Source: Bacilli bacterium
GTDB taxonomy: Bacteria > Bacillota_I > Bacilli_A > RF39 > UBA660
Assembly (NCBI GenBank): GCA_017634385.1
Contig: JAGBNN010000009.1
Coordinates: 1 to 36,612 of the forward strand
Length of the DNA stretch: 36,612 bases
Direction of reading: 5' to 3'
The position numbers and the translations under genes were made by a program. This document shows, in pieces, positions 29,921 to 36,612 of this stretch (the stretch's first letter is position 1; the number at the start of each line of letters is the position of its first letter). The notes below the pieces were generated by a model. The model was not told the DNA's origin. It worked only from the letters and a program-made list of their open reading frames with translations, and ran no database searches.

Positions 29921-30686
29921 CTATTAAACTAATTGCTATGTAAAGTAATATTGTTAATACTATTAATAATATTATTCCAGTTATCACTAAGTTCATATTA
30001 AATACTTGAGAACCATACATTATTAAATATCCAATACCTTGCTTTGATACTAGTAATTCCCCCATTATTACTCCTACAAAGCACATACTTATATTTAATT
30101 TAAATGATTCTATTATTTTAATATAATTATCTTTTAATACTACATTATAAAATATTTGAAATTTATTTCCACCCATAGATTTAATTATTTTAATTTTATT
30201 TTCATCTGTAGAATTAAAACTATTTGTTATATTTATTATACTTATTATAGATGATATAAGAAGAGACATTACTATAATAGATTTTATATTAGCACCCATT
30301 ACAATTATTATAAGTGGTCCTAATGCTACTTTTGGAAGAGAGTTTAATATAGTTAAGAATGGATCAAATACTTTAGATATAAACTTATTAAACCAAAATA
30401 TACTTGAAACTAATAAACCAATTAAATTACCTAAAATAAAACTTATTATTATTTCATATATTGTAGTAAATATATGATTAAAGAAATTATTTTTTCGTAT
30501 TAATTCAATAATTGTATTTAATACTTTTTTTGGACTTGATAATAAAAATGTATCAATTATTTTTTTATCTGAAAGATACTGCCATAGTAAAATAAAAATA
30601 ACAATTAATGAAATTTGAGTTGCGATTATTAAAATATTATTCCTTTTTATTCTTTTTAAGTATTCTATATACCCTTTACTCTTCAT
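29901..30686 (-). CDS. ABC transporter permease (NitT/TauT/SsuC type)
   Basis: A 261-residue BPD permease with six hydrophobic segments (first about 18-37). The SsuC/TauC-type features are the segment FLLSSPKKVLNTI, the loop SLPKVALGPLIII and the ATPase-docking loop KIIKSMGGNKFQIFYNVVLKD. I chose ATG 30686, which starts 11 bases inside the end of the ATPase gene and has GGGAAGAT upstream; in-frame ATGs further up lack an SD. Together with the ATPase and binding protein it completes an importer for an organic, perhaps sulfonate- or pyrimidine-like, compound. Substrate unknown. Confidence 0.88.
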   Translation of the reverse strand: MKSKGYIEYLKRIKRNNILIIATQISLIVIFILLWQYLSDKKIIDTFLLSSPKKVLNTIIELIRKNNFFNHIFTTIYEIIISFILGNLIGLLVSSIFWFNKFISKVFDPFLTILNSLPKVALGPLIIIVMGANIKSIIVMSLLISSIISIINITNSFNSTDENKIKIIKSMGGNKFQIFYNVVLKDNYIKIIESFKLNISMCFVGVIMGELLVSKQGIGYLIMYGSQVFNMNLVITGIILLIVLTILLYIAISLIEKTSKK

Positions 30687-31380
30687 CGTTAAGATCTTCC
30701 CAAATTTTGTCATAATATTTTGTATAATCATCACTTTTTATATCATAAATATTTTTTATTTTTGATGGTCTTTTAGATAATACTATTATTTTATTACATA
30801 ATCTGATTGCTTCTGGTATATCATGTGTAACTATTATTAAAGTCTTATTCTCATTTTTTATTATATTTAAAACATCATTAGATACATTTATTCTCATTTG
30901 ATAATCTAGTCTTGAAAAAGGTTCATCTAGTAAAAGTAAATCTGGTTTTAAAGCAAGTGTTCTTATTAAAGCAACTCTTTGTTTCATTCCACCTGATAAA
31001 TCTTTTGGATAATTATTCATAAATTCTTTTAAGTCATATTTTTCTAATAATTTTTTTACATTATTAATGTTTTCTTGTGTATAAGATTTAGTTATTTTTA
31101 AACCTAATATACAATTTTCATATATTGTAAGCCATGGGAATAAACAATCATCTTGAAGCATATATCCAATTTTTAAATTTTCTTTTTTTATTATTTCTCC
31201 TTTTGTTGGTTTTTCTAAATTACCTATTATTGAAAGTAAAGTAGATTTACCACATCCAGATGGACCTATTATCGCAACAAAATCTTTATCTTCTACTTTA
31301 AAATTAATATTTCTTAATGCATCTATTTCTCTTTTTTTAGTGTAATATGTTTTATATAAATTATTTATTTGTAAAATCAT
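30676..31380 (-). CDS. ABC transporter ATP-binding protein (SsuB/TauB type)
   Basis: A 234-residue ABC ATPase: Walker A GPSGCGKST (39-47), Q-loop YMLQDDCLFPW (73-83), signature LSGGM (128-132), and Walker B with LLLLDEPFSRLD (148-159). The LFPWLTIYEN segment and the short C-terminus are characteristic of the nitrate/sulfonate/taurine class. It powers import through the permease encoded next. It starts one base after the binding-protein gene with no strong SD of its own beyond AAG-rich sequence, so translation is probably coupled. Confidence 0.9.
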   Translation of the reverse strand: MILQINNLYKTYYTKKREIDALRNINFKVEDKDFVAIIGPSGCGKSTLLSIIGNLEKPTKGEIIKKENLKIGYMLQDDCLFPWLTIYENCILGLKITKSYTQENINNVKKLLEKYDLKEFMNNYPKDLSGGMKQRVALIRTLALKPDLLLLDEPFSRLDYQMRINVSNDVLNIIKNENKTLIIVTHDIPEAIRLCNKIIVLSKRPSKIKNIYDIKSDDYTKYYDKIWEDLNDEE

Positions 31381-31381
31381 T

Positions 31382-32374
31382 TTATTTCTTCTTTGAAAAT
31401 TTTGTATTTACTAAATTTTTATATGGAACTTTTTTATCAAGTTCTTTTGCTTCTATCATTATATCTTGTAAATGATCAAATGATTCTTTAGTAAAATATG
31501 TATTTTTCATCCAAGCATCATTATCTTTATATCTTTTTATCATCTTAGAAAGTTCATTAATAGTTAAATCTGGAAATTGATTAACTATTGCTTTTGCAAT
31601 TGTTTCTTCATCATTATTCCATACAAACTTTAATCCTCTATCAATTGCCTTTGTAAATTTTTTAATTGTTTCTGGATTTTTCTTTATATAACTTTTTCTT
31701 GCATTATATGCAGTGTATGGTACTGACCCTCCATATTCTCCTATGTATGCAACTACATAACCATGACCTTCATTTTCTATTTGAGTAGCGGCTGGTTCAA
31801 ATAACGTTACATAGTCTCCAACACCTGAAATAAACACTCCTGCCATAGATGCAAAATCTACACTTGTATCTATTTTTAAATCATCTAGATTTATTTTATT
31901 TTCCTTTAATGTATATTCAAATGTCATTTCAGGCATTCCACCTTTTCTACCACCTATAACATATTTTCCTTTTAAATCTGATAACTTAAAATTATCTTGT
32001 TTTTTTCTTGATACTAAAAATGCACCATCTCTTTTAGTAAGTCCCGCAAATGATACTATATAATCTTTATTACCAGAATTATATACATATATAGATGCTT
32101 CACTACCACAAAATCCTATATCTACATCTTTAGAAAGTACTGCTGAAGTTACTTTATCTGCTCCTGGTGTAAGCATAACTTCTACATCTAATCCTTCTTC
32201 TTTAAAATAACCTTTTTCAAGTGCTACATACCATGGAGCATAGAAAATAGTATGTGCCACTTCTGCTACTTTTATTTTTTTCAATTTATTATCATTATTA
32301 TTAGTAATTATTAATATAGCAACTAAAATAATTAAAAACAAACTTAAAATTATTGATAATATTATTTTTTTCAT
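31382..32374 (-). CDS. ABC transporter substrate-binding protein (NMT1/THI5-like)
   Basis: A 330-residue NMT1/SsuA-type binding protein. The motifs are IFYAPWYVALEKGYFKEEGL (about 43-62), LSKDVDIGFCGSEASIY, KGKYVIGGRKGGMPEM and GDYVTLFEPAA. It has a long hydrophobic N-terminus (about 4-26) without a lipobox Cys, so it is membrane-anchored by an uncleaved segment or released by signal peptidase. Its family binds sulfonates, thiamine or pyrimidine precursors, riboflavin and others; residues alone do not decide. No riboswitch fits in the 69-base upstream gap. First gene of the importer operon; SD GAGGAGGAA. Confidence 0.88.
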   Translation of the reverse strand: MKKIILSIILSLFLIILVAILIITNNNDNKLKKIKVAEVAHTIFYAPWYVALEKGYFKEEGLDVEVMLTPGADKVTSAVLSKDVDIGFCGSEASIYVYNSGNKDYIVSFAGLTKRDGAFLVSRKKQDNFKLSDLKGKYVIGGRKGGMPEMTFEYTLKENKINLDDLKIDTSVDFASMAGVFISGVGDYVTLFEPAATQIENEGHGYVVAYIGEYGGSVPYTAYNARKSYIKKNPETIKKFTKAIDRGLKFVWNNDEETIAKAIVNQFPDLTINELSKMIKRYKDNDAWMKNTYFTKESFDHLQDIMIEAKELDKKVPYKNLVNTKFSKKK

Positions 32375-32394
32375 ATTTCCTCCTCTTCATAGAC

Positions 32395-32423
32395 ATTATA
32401 TGCATAAAATAATTTTAAGTTAA
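32395..32423 (-). promoter_or_regulatory. Promoter of the SsuABC-like operon
   Basis: Minus strand TTAACT (32423-32418), 17-base spacer, TATAAT (32400-32395), 20 bases before the start codon. It starts right after the pilin gene terminator. Confidence 0.65.
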
Positions 32424-32426
32424 AAA

Positions 32427-32450
32427 AAACTAAAGCTATTGCTTTAGTTT
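32427..32450 (-). terminator. Intrinsic terminator of the tsa/pilin operon
   Basis: Arms AAACTAAAGC / GCTTTAGTTT with a 4-base loop and an eight-T run on the minus strand. The pilin stop (32444-32446) lies in the first arm. Confidence 0.85.
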
Positions 32451-33124
32451 AAATTAAATTGTATTTTTAATGGTATTGCTTTATTACCTGTTACATCTTG
32501 AGCAGTATATTCTACTAATTTTTTTGTTACTTCATTATTATCATTTACACTTTCATAAATACTTGGTTCATTAAGTCTAATTGATCCATCTTTATCATCT
32601 GTTACTTTTACTTCACAATATTTTTGAAAATTTTCATATGTAGTATTTACTATAGTAGAACATTTAAGTACTGATTCATTTAAATTTTCTGCTGTTGGTG
32701 TTATAAATATTACTGGTGGTATAAAATCTACCCCATTTGGGATTTCGTTTACAAGTGATGTATCGTATTCATATACTGTCTTTCCATTACGTGTTGTTTT
32801 AGAAACATTAATACATTTTTTTTGTTCTATTTCTTTTCCATCACCTGTTTTTAAATCTGCATCTATAAATTCATATGCAATTAATTTTCCAACAGGTATA
32901 CACATGAAACTATTTGAACTTAAATAGTCATCAACATCTTCTTGAAAATTATCAACGTATATTTTTGCAGCACTTTTTAAAAGTACTTTTGTACTTGCAT
33001 CTATTTTTAATTTTGCTTGTTTTGAAAGACTAGCAAAATTTGGAAATGCTAGTAATAATATTATAGACAGTACTAATAATACTGCTAATAACTCTATTAA
33101 AGTAAATCCCTTATTATTTTTCAT
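32444..33124 (-). CDS. Type IV pilin-like protein with prepilin signal
   Basis: A 226-residue protein with a class III (prepilin) signal: KNNKG then FTLIELLAVLLVLSIILLL. The cleavage site is Gly6/Phe7 and Glu5 of the mature form is Glu11 of the precursor, as in pilins and ComG pseudopilins. A variable globular part (about 70-150) is followed by KVTDDKDGSI...VEYTAQDVTGNKA, resembling the DUF5011 Ig-like fold at the C-terminus. The rest of a pilus apparatus is not in the window. It is cotranscribed with tsaD (15-base gap), which is unusual. I chose ATG 33124, with GGGTG 8 bases upstream. Confidence 0.85.
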   Translation of the reverse strand: MKNNKGFTLIELLAVLLVLSIILLLAFPNFASLSKQAKLKIDASTKVLLKSAAKIYVDNFQEDVDDYLSSNSFMCIPVGKLIAYEFIDADLKTGDGKEIEQKKCINVSKTTRNGKTVYEYDTSLVNEIPNGVDFIPPVIFITPTAENLNESVLKCSTIVNTTYENFQKYCEVKVTDDKDGSIRLNEPSIYESVNDNNEVTKKLVEYTAQDVTGNKAIPLKIQFNLN

Positions 33125-33139
33125 ATTCAACACCCTTTT

Positions 33140-34144
33140 CTAATTTATTTTATCTGTAGGTTTTATTTTTAAACTTAGATCTGAGAATCTTTTATCTAAA
33201 TACATATAATATGCTGCTGCTCCTATCATTGCAGCATTATCTGTACAATATTGTAATTTTGGAACAACTAATTCTACATTTTCTTTTTCACATAATTCTT
33301 TTAATTTATCTCTTACTCCGCTATTAGCAGATACTCCACCTGCTACTAATAATTGCTTTACATTATATTCCTTTACGGCTTTCATAGTCTTTTTTGTAAG
33401 AACATCTACTACTACATCTTGAAATGAAGTAGCAAGGTCATATTTATTTATTTCGTTTCCTCTTTGCTTTTCATTATGAACTAAATTTATAACTGCACTT
33501 TTTATTCCACTAAAACTAAAGTTATATGAATCATCATCTAATGGCACTGGAAGATTATATGTATGTTTTCCTTCGTGTGCATATTTATCTATTGTTGGTC
33601 CTCCTGGATATGGAACATCCATTACTCTAGCAACTTTATCATATGATTCACCTACTGAGTCGTCTAAAGTTCCTCCTAGTTTTTCAAAAGAATAATTTTC
33701 TTTCATATAAATTATTTCAGTATGTCCACCACTTATTACTAAACATATAAGTGGAAATTTCAATTCTTTTTCTAATCTATTAGCATATATGTGTCCTGCA
33801 ATATGATGTACTCCTATTAAAGGTTTATTATATATCATAGCAAGTGTTTTAGCTGCTTCTACTCCTACAATTAATGATCCAGCAAGACCTGGTCCATATG
33901 TAACAGCAATTGCATTCATATCTTCAATTTTCATATTGGCTTTTTGAAGACATTCTTCTATAACAATAGTTATATTTTCCACATGATTTCTACTTGCTAT
34001 TTCAGGTACTACGCCACCAAATTTTTTATGTATATCTATTTGTGATAACACAACTGTACTAATTTCAAAATTACCATTTTTTATAATTGATACACTTGTT
34101 TCATCACAAGATGATTCTATTGCAAGAATATATACATCATTCAT
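33140..34144 (-). CDS. tsaD: tRNA threonylcarbamoyl transferase subunit TsaD
   Basis: A 334-residue Kae1/TsaD enzyme. Motifs: AIESSCDETS (8-17), GGVVPEIASRNH, HHIAGH with metal-binding His114 and His118, SGGHTEI, the DDSVGESYDKVAR loop, and DNAAMIGAAAY near the end. With TsaB and TsaE it transfers threonylcarbamoyl from the TsaC product to A37 of ANN-reading tRNAs (t6A). The ATG at 34144 has AAGGTGA upstream; a GTG 9 bases earlier overlaps that SD and is less likely. It lies five bases after rimI and is followed by the pilin-like gene. Confidence 0.96.
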   Translation of the reverse strand: MNDVYILAIESSCDETSVSIIKNGNFEISTVVLSQIDIHKKFGGVVPEIASRNHVENITIVIEECLQKANMKIEDMNAIAVTYGPGLAGSLIVGVEAAKTLAMIYNKPLIGVHHIAGHIYANRLEKELKFPLICLVISGGHTEIIYMKENYSFEKLGGTLDDSVGESYDKVARVMDVPYPGGPTIDKYAHEGKHTYNLPVPLDDDSYNFSFSGIKSAVINLVHNEKQRGNEINKYDLATSFQDVVVDVLTKKTMKAVKEYNVKQLLVAGGVSANSGVRDKLKELCEKENVELVVPKLQYCTDNAAMIGAAAYYMYLDKRFSDLSLKIKPTDKIN

Positions 34145-34149
34145 GTAAT

Positions 34150-34542
34150 TCACCTTATTTCTTTTAACATTAATAATCCATTAGTATCTTTATAATAATT
34201 TTTTCTTATTGATACTTTTTTAAATCCTATTTTTTCATATAGTTTTATGGCAGGAATATTATCTTCTCTAACTTCTAAAGTTATATTTTCTATCGAAAAG
34301 TCTTTTTCTATTTCTTTAATTAATAAGATTGCTATTCCTTTTCTTCTATAATTTTCTTCTATAAAAATATCTATTATTTCACATTTTTCATATATTATAT
34401 CAAATATAATAAAACCTACTATTTTCTCATCAACTATATACGTATATACTTTTGTAAATTCATTAGGTTTAAAATCATAATCTTCTTTATAATGACTAAA
34501 TATATTTGATAAAAATTTTATATCTATATCTTTTTCAATCAT
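34150..34542 (-). CDS. rimI: GNAT acetyltransferase, RimI-like
   Basis: A 130-residue GNAT protein. The acetyl-CoA loop is ENYRRKGIAILL (about 80-91), and the C-terminal VREDNIPAIKLYEKIGFKKV (about 103-122) is the usual motif B region. In Bacilli this gene stands between tsaB and tsaD, and it is named for the acetylase of ribosomal protein S18, although the true target in Firmicutes is not settled. It overlaps tsaB by four bases (34539-34542) and precedes tsaD by five bases. It is slightly shorter than the typical 150 residues at the N-terminus. Confidence 0.88.
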   Translation of the reverse strand: MIEKDIDIKFLSNIFSHYKEDYDFKPNEFTKVYTYIVDEKIVGFIIFDIIYEKCEIIDIFIEENYRRKGIAILLIKEIEKDFSIENITLEVREDNIPAIKLYEKIGFKKVSIRKNYYKDTNGLLMLKEIR

Positions 34543-35168
34543 AATTTTGATTCAGCCTCAATCTTTTTAATATAATTAGGTTTTAATAAATGAGGATTTT
34601 CTTCTTTATTATTTACTAATATATTTTTGTTTATTTCAATTGGGTCTATTTTTTCATTAGTATATTCATACTTTTCATATTCTGATGAATTATGTGATAT
34701 TAATAAAATTTTACCTTCATACTTACTTAATATCTCATATAATTTTTCTTTACTTGTATATGAATCTTCTACTATTCTTTTTTTATTCTTATCATATATT
34801 CCATAATATAAATTATCTTTTTTCTCTTCTATTATTGGTACATAATAATCATAATCTTTATCACCATATATCATCATTTCTAATGAAGATATACCAAATA
34901 TTGGAATATTAAACATAGCAGCATATACTTTTGCGACAGTGATTGATATTCTAGTACCAGTAAATGAACCTGGTCCTATTCCTACTATAATTCTATCTAA
35001 ATCTTTAAAATCTATATTATTTGATTTGAATGCCTCATCTATAAATGGCACTAAATAACTTGAATGATCATTTTTATTTATCATTTCTTTATCGTAAATG
35101 ATTTCATCATTTTTGATTAAAGAAACTTTTAATTTCTCAGATGCTGTATCGAAAAAAAGACAGATCAT
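34539..35168 (-). CDS. tsaB: tRNA threonylcarbamoyladenosine biosynthesis protein TsaB
   Basis: A 209-residue ASKHA-fold protein with the TsaB N-terminus LFFDTASEKLKVSL (4-17) and IIVGIGPGSFTGTRISI (about 60-76). It lacks the metal ligands of TsaD and serves as the scaffold that dimerises with TsaD in t6A synthesis. The C-terminal half is divergent and rich in Lys, Tyr and Asn, as is usual for small-genome Firmicutes, and ends NYIKKIEAE. It overlaps tsaE by four bases at 35165-35168 (ATGA) and rimI by four at its end, so the three are probably translationally coupled. Confidence 0.93.
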   Translation of the reverse strand: MICLFFDTASEKLKVSLIKNDEIIYDKEMINKNDHSSYLVPFIDEAFKSNNIDFKDLDRIIVGIGPGSFTGTRISITVAKVYAAMFNIPIFGISSLEMMIYGDKDYDYYVPIIEEKKDNLYYGIYDKNKKRIVEDSYTSKEKLYEILSKYEGKILLISHNSSEYEKYEYTNEKIDPIEINKNILVNNKEENPHLLKPNYIKKIEAESKL

Positions 35169-35617
35169 AGAACTGCCTCACAAAGTTCTTCATATTTTTC
35201 ACCATATGGAATTATTTTTATAACTCTCTTATTTTCATCTAATACAGAGAATTTAATTTCTAATCTTTCCTCTGGTAAATATTCTTGAATCATATCTGCC
35301 CATTCTATAATAACAATTCCATCTCTTCCAAAGTAATCTGGAAGTCCTATTGATGCTGCATCTTTTTCAAGTCTATATACATCCATATGATATAAAGGCA
35401 ATTCTCCACTGTAATATTCTTTAATTATATTGTATGAAGGAGATGTTATTGTTTCATCTATTTCAAGCGATGCTGCAAAACCTTTAGTAAATAATGTTTT
35501 ACCACTTCCTAAATCACCTTCTAAACATATTACCATTCCTGAAAATTTTTCAGATTCTATATTTTCAGCTAACTCTACTGTTTCTCTTTCAGATTTTGAA
35601 ACTATTTTATATTCCAT
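35165..35617 (-). CDS. tsaE: tRNA threonylcarbamoyladenosine biosynthesis ATPase TsaE
   Basis: A 150-residue P-loop ATPase: Walker A EGDLGSGKT (33-41), TSPSYNIIKEY, HMDVYRLE (Asp/His switch region) and IIEWADM. TsaE uses ATP to turn over the TsaBD complex. I chose ATG 35617 because GGGTGAT lies upstream and the promoter at 35636-35664 ends before it; the much longer frame upstream would begin before the promoter and holds an implausible Tyr/Phe/Ile-rich stretch. It is the first gene of tsaE-tsaB-rimI-tsaD-pilin. Confidence 0.94.
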   Translation of the reverse strand: MEYKIVSKSERETVELAENIESEKFSGMVICLEGDLGSGKTLFTKGFAASLEIDETITSPSYNIIKEYYSGELPLYHMDVYRLEKDAASIGLPDYFGRDGIVIIEWADMIQEYLPEERLEIKFSVLDENKRVIKIIPYGEKYEELCEAVL

Positions 35618-35635
35618 ATCTATCACCCTAATAAT

Positions 35636-35664
35636 ATTATACCGATATTTATTTTTATTTACAA
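35636..35664 (-). promoter_or_regulatory. tsaE: Promoter of the tsa operon
   Basis: Minus strand TTGTAA (35664-35659), 17-base spacer, TATAAT (35641-35636), 18 bases before the tsaE start codon. It argues against the long upstream extension of tsaE. Confidence 0.75.
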
Positions 35665-35701
35665 CAAATTTTAAAATAAATATAAATAAAATGTAAAAAT
35701 A

Positions 35702-35721
35702 AAACAACATTAATGTTGTTT
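35702..35721 (-). terminator. Intrinsic terminator of the hypothetical gene before tsaE
   Basis: Perfect palindrome AAACAACATT / AATGTTGTTT followed by TATTTTTACATTTTA on the minus strand. The stop codon (35710-35712) lies at its centre. Confidence 0.7.
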
Positions 35722-36246
35722 ATTTATCATTTTCTTATATTGTAGTGCAAATTTTTTATGAATATTTGCATTATCTCTTTCAAATTCTTCTTTAGTTCTT
35801 CCTGTTCCATTTGGGAATAATTCATTTAATGATAATAAATGTTGTTCTGATGACTCAGGTTCAGTTCTTGTAGAACATCTTTTCAATTTGTCGCTATATT
35901 CAATTTTAGATAATACTTTTTTTGAAAAAGCTTTTTTACTTGCTAAATATTCTATTTTTTTTCTTAATTCATGAATACTTTTTTTTGATAACGAAACGTC
36001 CTCATTATTAACTGATGATGAATTTACGTCCATTACATTTCTTGCATTTACGTAATAAAATCTTTTAGATTTAAGTTTTGTTTTAGGAATTACTAGATAT
36101 CTTTCAGGATCTCTTTTAAATTTTTTTAATTTTCTTTCAAATGTTAATCCATGAATATAACCATCAATATCTGATATTACAACCAAATAAATATTTCTAC
36201 CTGAATTCTTTGTTTTATATGAAATTATATCGCCAAATTTATACAT
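35710..36246 (-). CDS. Hypothetical protein, possibly with a MazF/PemK-like SH3 N-terminus
   Basis: A 178-residue basic, cytosolic protein. The first 60 residues (YKFGDIISYKTKNSG, then NIYLVVISDIDGYIHGLTF) have the strand pattern of small SH3-like domains such as the PemK/MazF fold, but the characteristic ribonuclease residues are not clear. The middle is Lys/Ser-rich and helical, and the end (LFPNGTGRTKEEFERDNANIHKKFALQY) is charged. No antitoxin-like gene lies next to it. It is located between the 5S gene and the tsa operon, with SD AAAAGGTGAT, a -10 TATAAT at 36266-36271, and its own terminator. No family recognised with confidence. Confidence 0.6.
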   Translation of the reverse strand: MYKFGDIISYKTKNSGRNIYLVVISDIDGYIHGLTFERKLKKFKRDPERYLVIPKTKLKSKRFYYVNARNVMDVNSSSVNNEDVSLSKKSIHELRKKIEYLASKKAFSKKVLSKIEYSDKLKRCSTRTEPESSEQHLLSLNELFPNGTGRTKEEFERDNANIHKKFALQYKKMINKQH

Positions 36247-36265
36247 ATCATCACCTTTTCAATCT

Positions 36266-36271
36266 ATTATA
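36266..36271 (-). promoter_or_regulatory. -10 box of the hypothetical gene at 35710-36246
   Basis: TATAAT on the minus strand, 20 bases before the start codon. The -35 would fall in the T-tract after the 5S gene and is not convincing. Confidence 0.45.
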
Positions 36272-36285
36272 ACATAATTTTAAGC

Positions 36286-36294
36286 AAAAAAAAA
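36286..36294 (-). terminator. T-tract ending the rRNA transcript
   Basis: On the minus strand the 3' stem of 5S rRNA runs directly into a run of nine T residues (with two further T in the stem end). This probably ends the rRNA operon with the terminal helix of 5S RNA as the hairpin, or with a processed variant. Confidence 0.35.
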
Positions 36295-36396
36295 TTAGCG
36301 ACGTCCTATTTTTGCTTACACTATTTTCGGCTCTGAAGTGCTTGACTTCTGTGTTCGGGATGGGAACAGGTATTTCCACTTCGATATCGTCACTAA
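36295..36396 (-). rRNA. rrf: 5S ribosomal RNA
   Basis: On the minus strand the sequence contains the universal core CCCATCCCGAACACAGAAG and the loop E/helix IV pattern after it. Ends TTAGTGACGAT (5') and GTCGCTAA (3') pair to close the molecule. Length is about 102 bases by these limits, a little under the usual 108-117, so the true ends may extend by a few bases. It follows the 23S gene in the usual order. Confidence 0.9.
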
Positions 36397-36455
36397 TAAA
36401 TTATAGAGAAATTATTCTCTGAAAACATGATAATGTGGTTGCAACAAATTAGTTA
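36397..36455 (-). other. 23S-5S spacer
   Basis: A 59-base spacer with a small hairpin around 36404-36423 (AGAGAA and TTCTCT arms), probably an RNase processing signal. No tRNA gene is present in it. Confidence 0.5.
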
Positions 36456-36612
36456 TGGTTAAATCCTCGATCTATTAGTACTGGTCAACTCAATGTATCA
36501 CTACACTTCCATCTCCAGCCTATCAACCTGATAGTCTTTCAGGGATCTTACTATTATAAAAATATGGGAAAATTCATCTTGAAGTTCGCTTCCCGCTTAG
36601 ATGCTTTCAGCG
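36456..36612 (-). rRNA. rrl: 23S ribosomal RNA, 3' end (partial)
   Basis: The minus strand holds the last 157 bases of 23S rRNA: CTGAAAGCATCTAAGCGGG near the window edge and the terminal GTACTAATAGATCGAGGAT followed by TTAACCA. The rest lies beyond the right edge. It confirms an rRNA operon read leftwards. Confidence 0.93.

Noticed and set aside
32375..32443. TPP or other riboswitch before the NMT1/THI5-like binding protein
   Set aside because: The gap of 69 bases is fully used by a terminator, a promoter and the SD.
35618..35710. A 31-codon N-terminal extension of tsaE
   Set aside because: It runs through a good -35/-10 promoter, has no SD and reads as Phe/Tyr/Ile-rich; the ATG at 35617 has an SD and matches family length.
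36397..36455. A tRNA gene in the rRNA spacer
   Set aside because: The 59-base stretch is too short and shows only a small hairpin, with no T-loop sequence.
1..36612. Recoded TGA (Trp) as in Mycoplasma
   Set aside because: TGG is used for Trp in conserved places, the TGA codons seen (1597 and 1688) act as ordinary stops, and core proteins are full length without read-through.

Overview
The window is strongly AT-rich, uses the standard code (TGG for Trp, TGA as a real stop) and has classic GGAGG/GGTGAT ribosome binding sites. Nearly every gene is on the minus strand, in line with the 23S-5S rRNA end at the right edge, so transcription runs right to left. Gene content (rplS-lepB, pcrA/ligA, tsaEBD-rimI, aguBDAC, potABCD) points to a low-GC Gram-positive bacterium of the Bacilli/Mycoplasmatota-related gut lineages. 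That assignment is inference; no search was possible.

Right to left in transcription order. (1) 36612-35701: end of 23S rRNA, 5S rRNA and a hypothetical protein. (2) 35617-32444: tsaE-tsaB-rimI-tsaD, the t6A tRNA-modification operon, ending unexpectedly with a type IV pilin-like gene. (3) 32374-29901: an SsuABC/NMT1-type ABC importer. (4) 29837-24837: pcrA, a sugar-nucleotidyltransferase-like gene and ligA (repair and replication). (5) 24779-23291: a GT2 glycosyltransferase and an anchored hypothetical protein. (6) 23283-22285: rplS, with a structured leader, and lepB. (7) 22230-21232: a transglutaminase-like protein.

(8) 21158-17455: potABCD polyamine importer. (9) 17348-13843: aguB-aguD-aguA, followed by arcC (13774-12836), the full agmatine deiminase pathway that gains ATP from agmatine and exports putrescine. 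The arcC transcript continues into a small housekeeping set: an atypical histidine phosphatase, a HAM1-like NTPase, a zinc-ribbon protein and an HD phosphohydrolase. (10) DUF975, the only plus-strand gene, shares a divergent, partly palindromic promoter region with a Ca2+-type P-ATPase.

(11) 7452-1 is the accessory region and the most interesting part. One long tightly packed minus-strand operon carries a TIR-TM-propeller protein, MTA/SAH nucleosidase, a UDG-like protein, an ADP-ribosylglycohydrolase, a YunG-UDG fusion, a small unknown protein, a Nudix hydrolase and a DUF488-like protein. Most predicted activities concern N-glycosidic bonds, ADP-ribose or nucleotides. At its distal end three copies of a 30-bp repeat each begin a small ORF starting MNENKTNINW. 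Two copies belong to homologous units of about 240 bp with copy-specific flanking 9-mers exactly 154 bp apart, which looks like a cassette-style or duplication-built array.

A genome-style trait also shows: many intrinsic terminators overlap the stop codon or last codons of the gene they end.
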